Part shown: positions 1 through 8,063 of the stretch, in pieces
Position numbering within the stretch: the first letter of the stretch is position 1
Layout of the letters: every line of letters starts with the position of its first letter
Position numbers and translations under genes: made by a program
The notes under the pieces: generated by a model
Seen by the model: the letters and a program-made list of their open reading frames with translations, nothing else
What the model was told of the DNA's origin: nothing
The model's database searches: none
NCBI RefSeq assembly: GCF_001552595.1
Contig: NZ_BCRM01000017.1
Span: 1 to 64,000 of the forward strand
Length of the DNA stretch: 64,000 nt
Source of the DNA: Rhodococcus erythropolis NBRC 15567
Lineage (GTDB): Bacteria > Actinomycetota > Actinomycetes > Mycobacteriales > Mycobacteriaceae
Direction of reading: 5' to 3'

Positions 1-195
1 ACCCACCATGCGATAGGAGGTCATATCCGGTATTAGACCCAGTTTCCCAGGCTTATCCCGAAGTGCAGGGCAGATCACCCACGTGTTACTCACCCGTTCG
101 CCGCTCGTGTACCCCGAAAGGCCTTACCGCTCGACTTGCATGTGTTAAGCACGCCGCCAGCGTTCGTCCTGAGCCAGGATCAAACTCTCCGTTGA
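1..195 (-). rRNA. rrs: 16S ribosomal RNA, 5' part only
   Basis: Read on the minus strand, the segment gives the universal bacterial 16S start (GAGAGTTTGATCCTGGCTCAG), then the V1 region and the GGGTGAGTAACACGTGGGTG block. The 3' part lies beyond the left edge of the window. The V1/V2 bases match the R. erythropolis group from memory. The 5' end is placed by aligning the GAG before TTTGATC with E. coli positions 9-11, so it may be off by a few bases. Confidence 0.97.
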
Positions 196-434
196 AGACT
201 CTAGATATCACCACCCCGAAGGCCGGCTAATCAGTCATAGACAAAAAGAGTCAAATCACTAGCAAAAAACTCAACTAGCAAAAAATGTGTCGGCAACCAT
301 TCAGACGGAAGAATGAACAATCACCGACGAAAAATACTCACACCACACACAAATCAACCAAACCCCAAGAGGCGGTTGATCATTCGCGGATGTGAAGTAC
401 CAAAAATATTTGGCACTGACATTCATCGACACAC

Positions 435-454
435 TGTTGAGTTCTCAAAGAACA
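435..454 (-). promoter_or_regulatory. Actinobacterial rrn leader boxA-like antitermination/processing motif
   Basis: The minus strand reads TGTTCTTTGAGAACTCAACA. The GTTCTTTGAGAAC core is an inverted repeat, and TTTGAGAACTC is the conserved actinobacterial rrn leader element linked to NusB/NusE antitermination and pre-16S processing. Its place about 50 nt downstream of the predicted start site agrees with that role. Confidence 0.75.
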
Positions 455-506
455 CGCACACACCATCACCACGACCCTATGGCCGCCGCTCCGGGGCAAC
501 TTTTCC

Positions 507-535
507 AGCCTATCCCAACCAGGTCACCGGCGCAA
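507..535 (-). promoter_or_regulatory. rrn operon sigma-A promoter
   Basis: On the minus strand there is a -35 TTGCGC (535-530), a 17-bp spacer and a -10 TAGGCT (512-507). This predicts transcription starting near position 500, about 300 nt before 16S. TAGGCT recurs as a likely -10 element at 51400-51405. The -35 departs from TTGACA, which is common in actinobacterial rrn promoters. Confidence 0.6.
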
Positions 536-709
536 ACCGGAACCCCGTGAAGAAAAACTGGATTGTGTTCGCCAGGCACTTCGTACAACCTCGTGTCACT
601 CACCCTCGCAGGTGGGAGTCGGTGTCCGTGTCGCTCTGACCTGGACAAAGTTACGCGAAGATCAACACAACACCAAATCGCCAGGTCAGAGCACTGCGGT
701 CGGTAAACT

Positions 710-907
710 TCACGGAACCCAGTACCTCTCGGCCAGTTCTTCGACGATCGGATCGCCTTCCTCGGCCTGTTCCAACGCTTCGAGATCGTCGTTGATCGAC
801 ACCAGCCGGGGATCGTCACCCTCAGCTTCCTGAATCGGGTGCCGACCGTCCTCGGCGAGTTGCCTCAGTAGCTTTTCCTTGACGCGCGCTTTCAACGAAT
901 CAGCCAT
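710..907 (-). CDS. Small acidic conserved hypothetical protein (65 aa)
   Basis: The product is a 65-residue soluble protein with no signal peptide or membrane segment. It is strongly charged: a basic helix at residues 3-17 (SLKARVKEKLLRQLAEDGRH) is followed by an acidic stretch from about 28 to 60 (EGDD, EEGDP, EELAER). I recognise no domain. The ATG at 907 follows a weak GGCGG-like site. It is the last gene before the rrn promoter and runs in the same direction as the upstream membrane-protein genes. Longer in-frame extensions upstream would translate across the next two genes and are unlikely. Confidence 0.6.
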   Translation of the reverse strand: MADSLKARVKEKLLRQLAEDGRHPIQEAEGDDPRLVSINDDLEALEQAEEGDPIVEELAERYWVP

Positions 908-945
908 ACCGCCAGCATGTGCCGCTCCGGCCCAGTTGTCGAGGC

Positions 946-1044
946 CTACTCGTCGTCCTTCTTGCCGAAGACACGTCGTGCCGTCGGAATCAGGATGATC
1001 AGCGCGCCGAGCAGAACGATGAGCGAAAAAACCTGCAGTGCCAT
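946..1044 (-). CDS. Short single-pass membrane peptide (32 aa)
   Basis: This small gene encodes one hydrophobic helix (about residues 4-20, VFSLIVLLGALIILIP) followed by a basic/acidic tail (TARRVFGKKDDE), suggesting N-out, C-in topology. ATG at 1044 is preceded at good spacing by AAGAGG, a clear ribosome binding site. It fits between the 65-aa gene and the DUF2752 gene without overlap and in the same direction, so an operon is likely. Its function is unknown. Genes this short are usually missed by automatic callers, but the Shine-Dalgarno site and the amphipathic layout support a real product. Confidence 0.6.
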   Translation of the reverse strand: MALQVFSLIVLLGALIILIPTARRVFGKKDDE

Positions 1045-1059
1045 GTCGACCTCTTACCG

Positions 1060-1491
1060 TCACGCCGGCGCGAGCCAGCTCCCCCACGGGGTGTTTCGAA
1101 CAACCGTAAATGCAACGAGAACTCCGAGCACCACGATCGTCACAGTCGGCCGAAGCACGATCATGCGATCCCGCGTGCCCTTCCAACGGCGCACTGTCCA
1201 ACCGATCCACGCGATCACCAACACCGCGACAAACGGCACGATCAAGACATTGCTGGACACTGCGGCGCCAACATCCAGATTAGTCAGGTCATTGACCGCA
1301 CGAAGGCCACCACACGCCGGGCACCACAATCCCGTCAACGCATACATCGGACAAACGCCGTAACTACCCGCACTGTGGGGATCACGGAAGTGGAGTACCG
1401 CGGCGGCCGTCACCGCCACTGCAGCAACACCGACGGGTGCGGCCAGCGCGCGTCGTCGCCTTGCGACCACTTCCAACTCCATGACATCCAC
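1060..1491 (-). CDS. DUF2752 family membrane protein
   Basis: The product is a 143-aa membrane protein. The DUF2752 signature CPMYALTGLWCPACGGLRA is at about residues 47-65, with its paired cysteines and the CPxCGxxR core. Hydrophobic segments lie at about 17-35, 82-100 and 113-128. The family is widespread in actinobacteria and has no established biochemical role. The gene lies 21 bp downstream of the RDD gene and 15 bp upstream of the small membrane peptide, all on the minus strand, so the three are probably co-transcribed. Confidence 0.8.
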   Translation of the reverse strand: MDVMELEVVARRRRALAAPVGVAAVAVTAAAVLHFRDPHSAGSYGVCPMYALTGLWCPACGGLRAVNDLTNLDVGAAVSSNVLIVPFVAVLVIAWIGWTVRRWKGTRDRMIVLRPTVTIVVLGVLVAFTVVRNTPWGSWLAPA

Positions 1492-1512
1492 TGTAAGAGA
1501 CCTCGGCAGCGA

Positions 1513-2079
1513 CTAGCGCGCGCGAACGACTACCGACCGGACCACCATGTCGTGCCAGCACTGGTGCTTCGAGTCCCAGAGCGGCCAGAGATAGTTGAGG
1601 AAGCAGGCGCCACCCAGGATCGCCATCATGATCCAACGAAGCAGCGCCATCACCGGGCCGAGAGGCACACCGTCGGACTCCCGAATCACCGAAATTCCCA
1701 GCCACTTCTTGCCGAGCGTCTGTCCGGTGTTCCCTTGCCTGAAGACGAGATTCCACACCTCGATCAAGAAGATCGCCAGTATGCCGACGACCATGACGAT
1801 CACCCCGACCGGATTACCGCCTTCAGCGCTCACGCTGCCGTCGTCGTATGTGGTCACTTCGGATCCGGAGAACGCGATCACTGCTCCGATGCCCGCGAGG
1901 ATGACGCCCGGGAGCGGAACGACAAAGCCGTCGAGGATTGACGCAAACACCCGAGAGATCCAGCTTGCGAACGGATAGGCGGGCGTCGGCGGCTGATAAC
2001 CCTGTGGCGGCATCGGCGGCATCTGCCCGTACGGCGGATTCTGCGATGGTTGGCCTGGTCCCCAGTTCTGATCCGACAT
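1513..2079 (-). CDS. RDD family membrane protein with proline/glutamine-rich N-terminus
   Basis: The 188-aa product begins with a 35-residue Gly/Pro/Gln-rich cytoplasmic tail. An RDD domain follows: SWISRVFASILDG at about residues 39-51 holds the conserved Arg and Asp, and three or four hydrophobic helices lie at about 53-71, 92-112 and 138-160. TLGKKWLGI at about 120-128 is the typical second RDD motif. RDD proteins are poorly defined membrane proteins, some linked to ion transport. Proline-rich tails like this are common in mycolate actinobacteria. It appears to be the first gene of the small operon reading towards rrn. Confidence 0.85.
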   Translation of the reverse strand: MSDQNWGPGQPSQNPPYGQMPPMPPQGYQPPTPAYPFASWISRVFASILDGFVVPLPGVILAGIGAVIAFSGSEVTTYDDGSVSAEGGNPVGVIVMVVGILAIFLIEVWNLVFRQGNTGQTLGKKWLGISVIRESDGVPLGPVMALLRWIMMAILGGACFLNYLWPLWDSKHQCWHDMVVRSVVVRAR

Positions 2080-2159
2080 CGAGGTCTCCCCTGTTCAGGC
2101 ACGTGTTCGCCGAACTCAGGATAAACCGCACATACGCAAGAATTGGGAACTAACGACCA

Positions 2160-2193
2160 GAGCCCCACATCCGGATTTCCGGGTGTGGGGCTC
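2160..2193. terminator. Hairpin downstream of tRNA-Thr
   Basis: GAGCCCCACA and its complement TGTGGGGCTC enclose a further CCGG/CCGG pairing, giving a strong GC-rich stem directly after the tRNA 3' end on the minus strand. No clear U-tract follows, so it may act as a transcript end or a processing stop. Confidence 0.55.
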
Positions 2194-2200
2194 TTGGCTG

Positions 2201-2273
2201 AGCTGCCTGAGAGAATCGAACTCTCGACCTTTTCATTACGAGTGAAATGCTCTACCGACTGAGCTAAGGCAGC
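2201..2273 (-). tRNA. tRNA-Thr (anticodon CGU)
   Basis: The minus strand folds as a cloverleaf. The acceptor stem is GCTGCCT/AGGCAGC, the D-arm holds TAGCTCAGTCGGTAGAGCA, and the anticodon loop sits in TTCACTCGTAATGAA with CGT at positions 34-36. The T-arm is GGTCGAGAGTTCGATTCTC. The discriminator base is U and CCA is not encoded. The gene lies between holB and the RDD operon, as a threonine tRNA does next to holB in mycobacteria. Confidence 0.95.
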
Positions 2274-2303
2274 GTGCCTTTCGGCGGTGGCGAGTCTATC
2301 TGG

Positions 2304-3533
2304 TCAACCCCCGGATCGCGAAAACGGGGGTCGGAAAGCGGCTCCGATGGAGGCAACCATCGCATCGAGCGCCCACTGCAACTTGACGTTGAAGTCGACG
2401 GCCTCGCGGCATTCGAGCACCGCTTCGATGCACTTGAGCAACCCCTCCGGGGACGTTCGTGCAGCCAACTCGGCGGCCTGCCGAGCCATGTCGGGATGGG
2501 TCGCCGTCGACGTCGACCCCAGCGAATAGGAAAGCGCGTCCCGGTACATGCCGGCCAGGTCGATCAGCGTCCGGTCGAGAAGATCGCGGCGGGCCCGGGT
2601 GTCGCGCGATTTCTGGCGTGCTTCGAGGTCCTTGATCAGACCAGCCGATCCGCGCAGAGTCCCGGCTGTTCCCTTGCCGGTTCCACCGCCACCCAAGGAG
2701 ACCTTGAGCTCCTCGAGTTCCTGTTCCTTGAGTTCGGCGTAGAACGCCTTGGTGTCAGCCTCGATCGACTTCACCAAGTTCTCTGCGGCCTTGTACGCCG
2801 TCGAAGCACCGATCGCGTCTGCGGCCAGCCGAAGCGAACGCTGACGCTCGTCCCGCGCGCTCTCGTCGGTGGCGAGGCGCCGCGCCCGACCGACATGTCC
2901 GCCGCTGATCGATGCGGCGATTCTCGCTCGCTCCGGATCCAGCCCGTCGCGGTCGATCAGTACCTGAGCGATCGATTCGACGGACGGCGTCACCAACGGC
3001 ATGTGCCTACACCGCGAACGGAGGGTGACAGACATGTCTTCCGGATCGGTCGTCGGCGCGCAGAGCAGGATGACCGTGCGGTCCGGTGGCTCCTCGACAA
3101 CCTTCAACAGGGCGTTGGCTGCGCCTTCGGTCAAACGATCGGCATCCTCGACCACGATGACCTGCCACCGCCCCGTCGTCGGCCGACGCGAAGCGATGTT
3201 GACTATCTCGCGCATGCCTTTGACGCTGATGCTCAGGCCGTCGGGGATGATCCGTCGTACGTCACCGTGGGTTCCACCCATCGTCGTCGTACACGCATGA
3301 CACTCACCGCACCCTGGTGCACCGTCGGAGGTGCATTGCAGGGCTGCGGCGAAGCAGAGAGCAGCAACCGAACGACCAGAGCCGGGTGGCCCGGTGAAGA
3401 GCCACGCGTGGGTCATCTCCGAGCCGCTGGAATCGCCACGAGCAGACAGCGCAGCATCACGCAGGCTCTGCTCGACGTCGTGCTGACCCACCAGCCGACC
3501 GAACACACCTCGTTCGGCCACTTCAGTACTCAT
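2304..3533 (-). CDS. holB: DNA polymerase III subunit delta'
   Basis: The 409-aa clamp-loader subunit opens the sliding clamp together with DnaX and delta. An AAA+ domain spans residues 1-220: a P-loop variant GPPGSGRS at about 48-55, a four-cysteine zinc module (CTSDGAPGCGECHAC, about 67-81) and the sensor/SRC-like motif LRSRCRH near 171-177. The P-loop has Arg where an ATPase would have Lys, as is usual in non-hydrolysing delta'. The C-terminal region forms the helical collar. It follows topA by 33 bp in the same direction. A shorter start inside the first ten codons is possible because no ribosome site is evident at the chosen ATG. Confidence 0.93.
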   Translation of the reverse strand: MSTEVAERGVFGRLVGQHDVEQSLRDAALSARGDSSGSEMTHAWLFTGPPGSGRSVAALCFAAALQCTSDGAPGCGECHACTTTMGGTHGDVRRIIPDGLSISVKGMREIVNIASRRPTTGRWQVIVVEDADRLTEGAANALLKVVEEPPDRTVILLCAPTTDPEDMSVTLRSRCRHMPLVTPSVESIAQVLIDRDGLDPERARIAASISGGHVGRARRLATDESARDERQRSLRLAADAIGASTAYKAAENLVKSIEADTKAFYAELKEQELEELKVSLGGGGTGKGTAGTLRGSAGLIKDLEARQKSRDTRARRDLLDRTLIDLAGMYRDALSYSLGSTSTATHPDMARQAAELAARTSPEGLLKCIEAVLECREAVDFNVKLQWALDAMVASIGAAFRPPFSRSGG

Positions 3534-3566
3534 GCAAAAACCCTAACCGTCGGCACCGACGAAGCC

Positions 3567-6503
3567 TTACGAGTCCTTCTTCGCGGGAGCCTTCTTGGCG
3601 GCAGCCTTCTTGGCCGGGGCCTTTTTTGCGGCTGTTTTCTTGGCAGCGGCCTTCTTTGCCGGAGCCTTCTTGGCTGCTGCCTTCTTCTTGACGGGACCGC
3701 GGGCCCGACGATCAGCCAGCAACTCCGACGCACGAGCATCGGAAATGGATTCGACGTCGTCGTCCTTGCGAAGGCTGGCGTTGGTCTCGCCGTCAGTGAC
3801 GTACGGACCGAAACGGCCGTCCTTGATCACCATCGGCTTCTCGCTGACCGGATCGACGCCCAACTCACGCAACGGAGGCGTTGCCGATGCCTGACGCCCA
3901 CGACGCTTCGGCTCGGCGTAGATCTTGAGGGCCTCGTCGAGCGTGACGGTGAACATCTGCTCTTCGTTGGCGAGCGAGCGTGAGTCCGTGCCCTTCTTCA
4001 GGTACGGACCGTAACGGCCGTTCTGCGCGGTGATCTCTTCCTTGGATTCGGGGTCGACACCCACGACGCGCGGAAGCGACAGCAGACGAAGCGCATCTTC
4101 CAAGGTGATCGTCGCCAAATCCATGGACTTGAGCAGCGATCCCGTCCGCGGCTTGGGGCCCGCGACCTTCTTGGCAGCCTTCTTCGCGGGTGCCTTCTTG
4201 GCTGCGGCCTTCTTCACCGCAGTCTTGGTACTGCCCGAACTGATTTCTTCCGGCTCGGGAGCGGAGACGGGAACGATGTCCGGTTCCGGCTCGGCCGGCG
4301 GTTCGGGCAGGATCTCGGTCACGTAGGGACCGAAGCGGCCTTCCTTCGCGACGATCTCGTGGCCCGTCAGTGGGTCGACGCCCAGCTTGCGGCCCTCTTG
4401 AGGCGTCGAGAACAGTTTCTCGGCGTACTCGGGAGTGAGCTCGTCCGGCGGCAGGTCGTCGGGAAGATTTGCCCGCTGCGAGATCAGATCGCCTTCGGGA
4501 TCGTCCGGGTTCTGAACCATGCGCTCGAGATACGGGCCGAACCGGCCGACGCGCACGTGCACCTCGCGGCCCTCGGCGTCGTCGAAGAGACGGATGGAGT
4601 TGACCTCGCGAGCGTCGATCTCCTCGAGGTTGACTCCGACCATCTTCTTCAGCCCGCCCTCGCGGGCGACCGAACCTTCTGCGCCTGTCTCGCCGCCGAA
4701 GTAGAAGCTGCTCAGCCAGTTGCCGCGCTGCTCACGGCCACCGGCGATCGCGTCGAGATCGTCTTCCATTCCTGCCGTGAAGTCGAAGTCGACCAGCCGG
4801 CCGAAGTGCACCTCGAGCAGTCCGATGACGGCAAACGCCACCCAGGACGGAACCAGCGCGCTGCCACGTTTGTAGACGTATCCGCGATCGAGGATGGTCT
4901 TGATGATCGACGAGTAGGTCGAAGGACGGCCGATGCCGAGTTCTTCGAGCGTCTTGATCAGGCTGGCTTCTGTGTAGCGAGCGGGCGGGTTGGTGCTGTG
5001 CCCGTCCGGATCGAGCTTGGTGGCCGTGACTTCCTGGCCCTTGACCAGTACCGGAAGCCTGGATTCGGCGTCGTCGGACTGACCGCCGGCTTCTTCGTCG
5101 ACACTTTCGACGTAAGCCTTGAGGAAGCCGGCGAACACGATGGTGCGACCCGAAGCGGAGAACGTGCAGTCCTCGCCGGTTCCTGCCGTGCCGGAGATGC
5201 GGAGCGTCAGCGTCGTACCGCGGGCGTCGGCCATCTGCGAAGCGACGGTCCGCTGCCAGATCAGTTCGTACAGCTTGAACTCGTCGGAATCGAGCTTGGA
5301 ATGCAGCTGACCCGGGGTCTGGAACACGTCGCCGGCGGGGCGGATCGCCTCGTGAGCTTCCTGCGCGTTCTTGACCTTGCGGGTGTACTGACGCGGCGTC
5401 GGATGGACGTACTCCGGACCGTACAACTCGGTGGCCTGCGCACGAGCGGCTGCGATCGCCGACTCCGAGAGCGTCGTCGAGTCGGTACGCATGTAGGTGA
5501 TGTAGCCGTTTTCGTACAGACGCTGCGCGATGCGCATTGCGCGCTCGGACGTGAAACGAAGTTTGCGTCCGGCTTCCTGCTGGAGCGTCGACGTCATGAA
5601 CGGCGGGTAAGGCTTGCGCGTGTACGGCTTGTCCTCGGCGGAGGAAACCGTGAGGTCGACGCCCTGCAACGCTTCCGCGAGACGACGCGCGTACGCCTCG
5701 TCGAGCACGGTGACCGCGCTGCCCTTGAGCTTTCCGTCAGCTCCGAAATCGCGACCGGAGGCGACACGCGAACCGTCGACGGAGACCAGGCGAGCACCGA
5801 AACTACGCGGGCTGGCCGCTGCACCGGCGTCGAGCGTCGCGGAAATGTCCCAGTACGACGCCGACTTGAACGCCATGCGCTCGCGTTCACGCTGGACGAT
5901 GACGCGAGTGGCCACCGACTGGACGCGGCCGGCCGAGAGCTTCGGCATGACCTTCTTCCAGAGAACCGGGCTGACCTCGTAACCGTAGAGACGGTCGAGG
6001 ATGCGGCGGGTTTCCTGAGCATCGACGAGGTCGGTGTCGAGTTCGCGGGTGTCTTCGGCGGCAGCACGGATTGCCGGCTCGGTGATCTCGTGGAAGACCA
6101 TTCGACGAACCGGAATCTTGGGCTTGAGAGTCTCGAGGAGATGCCAGGCGATTGCCTCGCCCTCGCGGTCGGGGTCAGTTGCGAGGAAGAGCTCGTCGGC
6201 GTCCTTCAACAGAGACTTGAGTTCGGCGACCTTGCCCTTCTTTTCCGGGCTCACGACATAGAGCGGCTCGAAGTCGTGATCGACGTTGACGCCGAGACGG
6301 GCCCATGACTCGCCCTTGTACTTGGCCGGAACGTCTGCTGCGCCTCGCGGCAGGTCGCGAATGTGACCGACCGATGCCTCTACGACGTAGTCCTTACCGA
6401 GGTAGGGAGCGATTTTGCGCGCCTTGGTCGGTGACTCGACGATCACGAGGCGACGAGGGTTACCGGACGCTCCCTGACCGCTGCCGTTGTCCGCTTTAGC
6501 CAC
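3567..6503 (-). CDS. topA: DNA topoisomerase I (type IA) with lysine/alanine-rich tail
   Basis: The 978-aa enzyme relaxes negative supercoils by single-strand passage. A Toprim domain lies at about 17-130 (VIVESPTKA, and DPDREGEAIAWHL with the Mg-binding acidic residues). The type IA core follows, with the catalytic tyrosine in GYITYMRTDST near residue 335. Repeated C-terminal modules carry GRFGPY or GRYGPY signatures, replacing the zinc fingers of E. coli TopA. The last 50 residues are AKKAPAKK-type repeats that probably bind DNA electrostatically. The start is GTG at 6503. Mycobacterial orthologues have the same basic tail. In M. tuberculosis an adenylate cyclase gene lies between holB and topA; here the gap is only 33 bp. 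Confidence 0.97.
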   Translation of the reverse strand: MAKADNGSGQGASGNPRRLVIVESPTKARKIAPYLGKDYVVEASVGHIRDLPRGAADVPAKYKGESWARLGVNVDHDFEPLYVVSPEKKGKVAELKSLLKDADELFLATDPDREGEAIAWHLLETLKPKIPVRRMVFHEITEPAIRAAAEDTRELDTDLVDAQETRRILDRLYGYEVSPVLWKKVMPKLSAGRVQSVATRVIVQRERERMAFKSASYWDISATLDAGAAASPRSFGARLVSVDGSRVASGRDFGADGKLKGSAVTVLDEAYARRLAEALQGVDLTVSSAEDKPYTRKPYPPFMTSTLQQEAGRKLRFTSERAMRIAQRLYENGYITYMRTDSTTLSESAIAAARAQATELYGPEYVHPTPRQYTRKVKNAQEAHEAIRPAGDVFQTPGQLHSKLDSDEFKLYELIWQRTVASQMADARGTTLTLRISGTAGTGEDCTFSASGRTIVFAGFLKAYVESVDEEAGGQSDDAESRLPVLVKGQEVTATKLDPDGHSTNPPARYTEASLIKTLEELGIGRPSTYSSIIKTILDRGYVYKRGSALVPSWVAFAVIGLLEVHFGRLVDFDFTAGMEDDLDAIAGGREQRGNWLSSFYFGGETGAEGSVAREGGLKKMVGVNLEEIDAREVNSIRLFDDAEGREVHVRVGRFGPYLERMVQNPDDPEGDLISQRANLPDDLPPDELTPEYAEKLFSTPQEGRKLGVDPLTGHEIVAKEGRFGPYVTEILPEPPAEPEPDIVPVSAPEPEEISSGSTKTAVKKAAAKKAPAKKAAKKVAGPKPRTGSLLKSMDLATITLEDALRLLSLPRVVGVDPESKEEITAQNGRYGPYLKKGTDSRSLANEEQMFTVTLDEALKIYAEPKRRGRQASATPPLRELGVDPVSEKPMVIKDGRFGPYVTDGETNASLRKDDDVESISDARASELLADRRARGPVKKKAAAKKAPAKKAAAKKTAAKKAPAKKAAAKKAPAKKDS

Positions 6504-6695
6504 CTGCTGCCCGAGCCTTCCTTTGGACGTTCACTGCCGTCGGCAGATCTTCAGAACTAGACGTGTGGAGCAAGTTATACCCCGTGTCTCTCTTTACAGA
6601 GTGACATACCCGCAAGACATTCGTGCAGATCAGTACAGTATGGGCTCCGTCGGACACGCGGCATGAGCACCGTCGGACGCGAGGCAAGAGCACTG

Positions 6696-7316
6696 TCAGA
6701 CGTGCGGCCAGGCGACCGAAGTGTCGACGTGTTTCGGCGCCTCACCGAGGTATTCGACGAGCTTTGTCAGTCTCTTCTTTCCCGACACACGGAGCCCCGG
6801 GCCCGGTGTCCGGTTACCCAGTTGAGTCGGCGCGATACCAACCCGCATCAAGGCCTGAGCCAGCGGTGCGTGCGTCTCCTTGGCATGGGGGTCGAGGCCG
6901 AACACGAATCGCTCGCCGCCTTCTTCGAGCCTGCCGGCCGCGACGGCCCACACCCGGAGTTGGCGGGAGTTCGGTACCCAACCGACCGGCACCGCCTTCA
7001 CAGCTCCCTTGGTCCACTGCACGGACAGCGGAAGGAGTGCGGGCGTCGACTGAGTGCGGACCAATGGGCTGCCTTCTTCACTACGCGTCACCTCGGCCCC
7101 GAGTCCGCACTGCGCGATCAACTCGGCAACGGCCTGCGCTCTCCAGTCCCGATCCACGACGATCGAGATCCGGGCACGGTCCTCCGAGGTCACGACCTGA
7201 CCCGGTCCGGCCAGCATTCCGGCGAGGTCCGTCACGGCAGGTGGAATCGACTCGGCAGAGAAAAAGGACAGTTGGCTCACAGAGTGAAACGTAAGCCACG
7301 AAGGTACTGACGGCAT
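6696..7316 (-). CDS. Conserved actinobacterial hypothetical protein (Rv3647c-like position)
   Basis: The 206-aa product shows no signal peptide, membrane helix or catalytic motif that I recognise. It is moderately basic at the C-terminus (GKKRLTKLVEYLG near residues 180-192). Its place between topA and cspA matches a conserved hypothetical gene of mycobacteria (Rv3647c, from memory), which suggests orthology. The N-terminal WLTFHSVSQLSFFSAES segment resembles the mycobacterial start. The gene is well separated from topA (192 bp), and a topA promoter is likely in that gap, where a minus-strand TATAAC lies near 6575. Confidence 0.75.
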   Translation of the reverse strand: MPSVPSWLTFHSVSQLSFFSAESIPPAVTDLAGMLAGPGQVVTSEDRARISIVVDRDWRAQAVAELIAQCGLGAEVTRSEEGSPLVRTQSTPALLPLSVQWTKGAVKAVPVGWVPNSRQLRVWAVAAGRLEEGGERFVFGLDPHAKETHAPLAQALMRVGIAPTQLGNRTPGPGLRVSGKKRLTKLVEYLGEAPKHVDTSVAWPHV

Positions 7317-7387
7317 AGACGACCGGCCGTGGTCGAACAGCTGCGTGCATTACCTCGGACAGAGAAAGACTGGCTCAGCCCGAAAAG

Positions 7388-7425
7388 ATTTGTCCCCCAC
7401 CGCACGGATGCGATGGGGGACAAAT
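7388..7425 (-). terminator. Intrinsic-type terminator after cspA
   Basis: ATTTGTCCCCCA pairs with TGGGGGACAAAT across a 14-nt loop, a perfect 12-bp stem. It lies 38 bp downstream of the cspA stop codon on the minus strand and is followed there by CTTTTCG. It separates cspA from the gene ending at 6696. Confidence 0.75.
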
Positions 7426-7463
7426 ACTGTCCGAACTAATCGCTCAGCGAGTGAGCGGAAAAA

Positions 7464-7667
7464 TCAGACCGCGCGAACGCCGGTAGCCTGGGGCCCCTTG
7501 GTGCCCTGGCCGACCTCGAACTCCACACGCTGGTTCTCCTCGAGGGTACGGAAGCCGTTGCCCTGAATTTCGGAGTAGTGAACGAAGACGTCTGCGGAAC
7601 CGTCTTCGGGAGCGATGAAGCCGAAGCCCTTTTCAGCGTTGAACCACTTCACAGTGCCCTGTGCCAT
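7464..7667 (-). CDS. cspA: Cold-shock protein, CspA family
   Basis: This 67-aa single-domain OB-fold protein binds single-stranded nucleic acid as an RNA chaperone. RNP1-type KGFGFI (residues 13-18) and RNP2-type VFVHYS (26-31) are intact and the length is normal. ATG at 7667 is preceded by GAGAAGGA, a strong ribosome binding site. It lies between the Rv3647c-like gene and the divergent helicase, as in mycobacteria. A possible -10 TAGGCT on the minus strand at 7822-7817 would give a leader of about 140 nt, typical of regulated csp transcripts, but no good -35 accompanies it. Confidence 0.96.
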   Translation of the reverse strand: MAQGTVKWFNAEKGFGFIAPEDGSADVFVHYSEIQGNGFRTLEENQRVEFEVGQGTKGPQATGVRAV

Positions 7668-8063
7668 GCTTTTCCTTCTCTTTCTAACACCGGATTCGGT
7701 GAACAGCCCTTACAGTCCACCGGGCCGGTTCCGACCGCTGTACGTCTTTATTTCCCCCTCAGGAAAGGCAGAGCACCGCGCCCGCAACAACGATCCTGCG
7801 AGCGTGCACTTTCTCAAGCCTACGAACACAGAAGCTGCGACCGATTGTCAGTCAACCATGTTCTCCGCGTGCACAACAGTCGAAAAGGGAACTAAAAACG
7901 TTAAAAGTTCGCTACGAGAAAAACGGCCCACGATCGTGGCTTCCCGCTTGCGCGCCGACCACCCGGTTCCACCAAGACCGCCGGCCGTTGCGTATCATCA
8001 AAACTGCAGGTAGCGACAGTTTCCGATTGCCGCCACACCCCAACGCCGAGCCCGGAGAGTCAC
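7668..8063. other. Divergent promoter region between cspA and the helicase gene
   Basis: This 396-bp gap has no credible gene. It probably holds the cspA promoter and long leader on the minus strand, with a candidate -10 TAGGCT at 7822-7817. The helicase start region follows on the plus strand. The A/T-rich patch near 7885-7925 (GGGAACTAAAAACGTTAAAAG) is unlike the rest of the gap and could be an upstream promoter element. No confident -35/-10 pair was found. Confidence 0.4.

Larger units (their letters stand above)
196..709 (-). other. rrn leader and upstream region, no protein gene seen
   Basis: This roughly 500-bp stretch lies between the 16S start and the first protein gene and is transcribed leftwards into 16S. 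It is A-rich near 240-290 and 330-420, unlike its surroundings, as expected of a processed rRNA leader. It contains an antitermination-type box at 435-454 and a promoter at 507-535. From 536 to 709 I see no convincing gene or second promoter. Short open frames here have no family signature. Confidence 0.7.

Noticed and set aside
3595..3740. Repetitive DNA at the 3' end of topA as a separate repeat element
   Set aside because: The repeats encode the known Lys/Ala-rich C-terminal tail of actinobacterial topoisomerase I and are explained by the protein.
4359..6308. A 649-codon open frame on the plus strand, antisense to topA
   Set aside because: It is a codon-bias shadow of a GC-rich gene: no family motifs, no ribosome site, and topA on the other strand is unmistakable.
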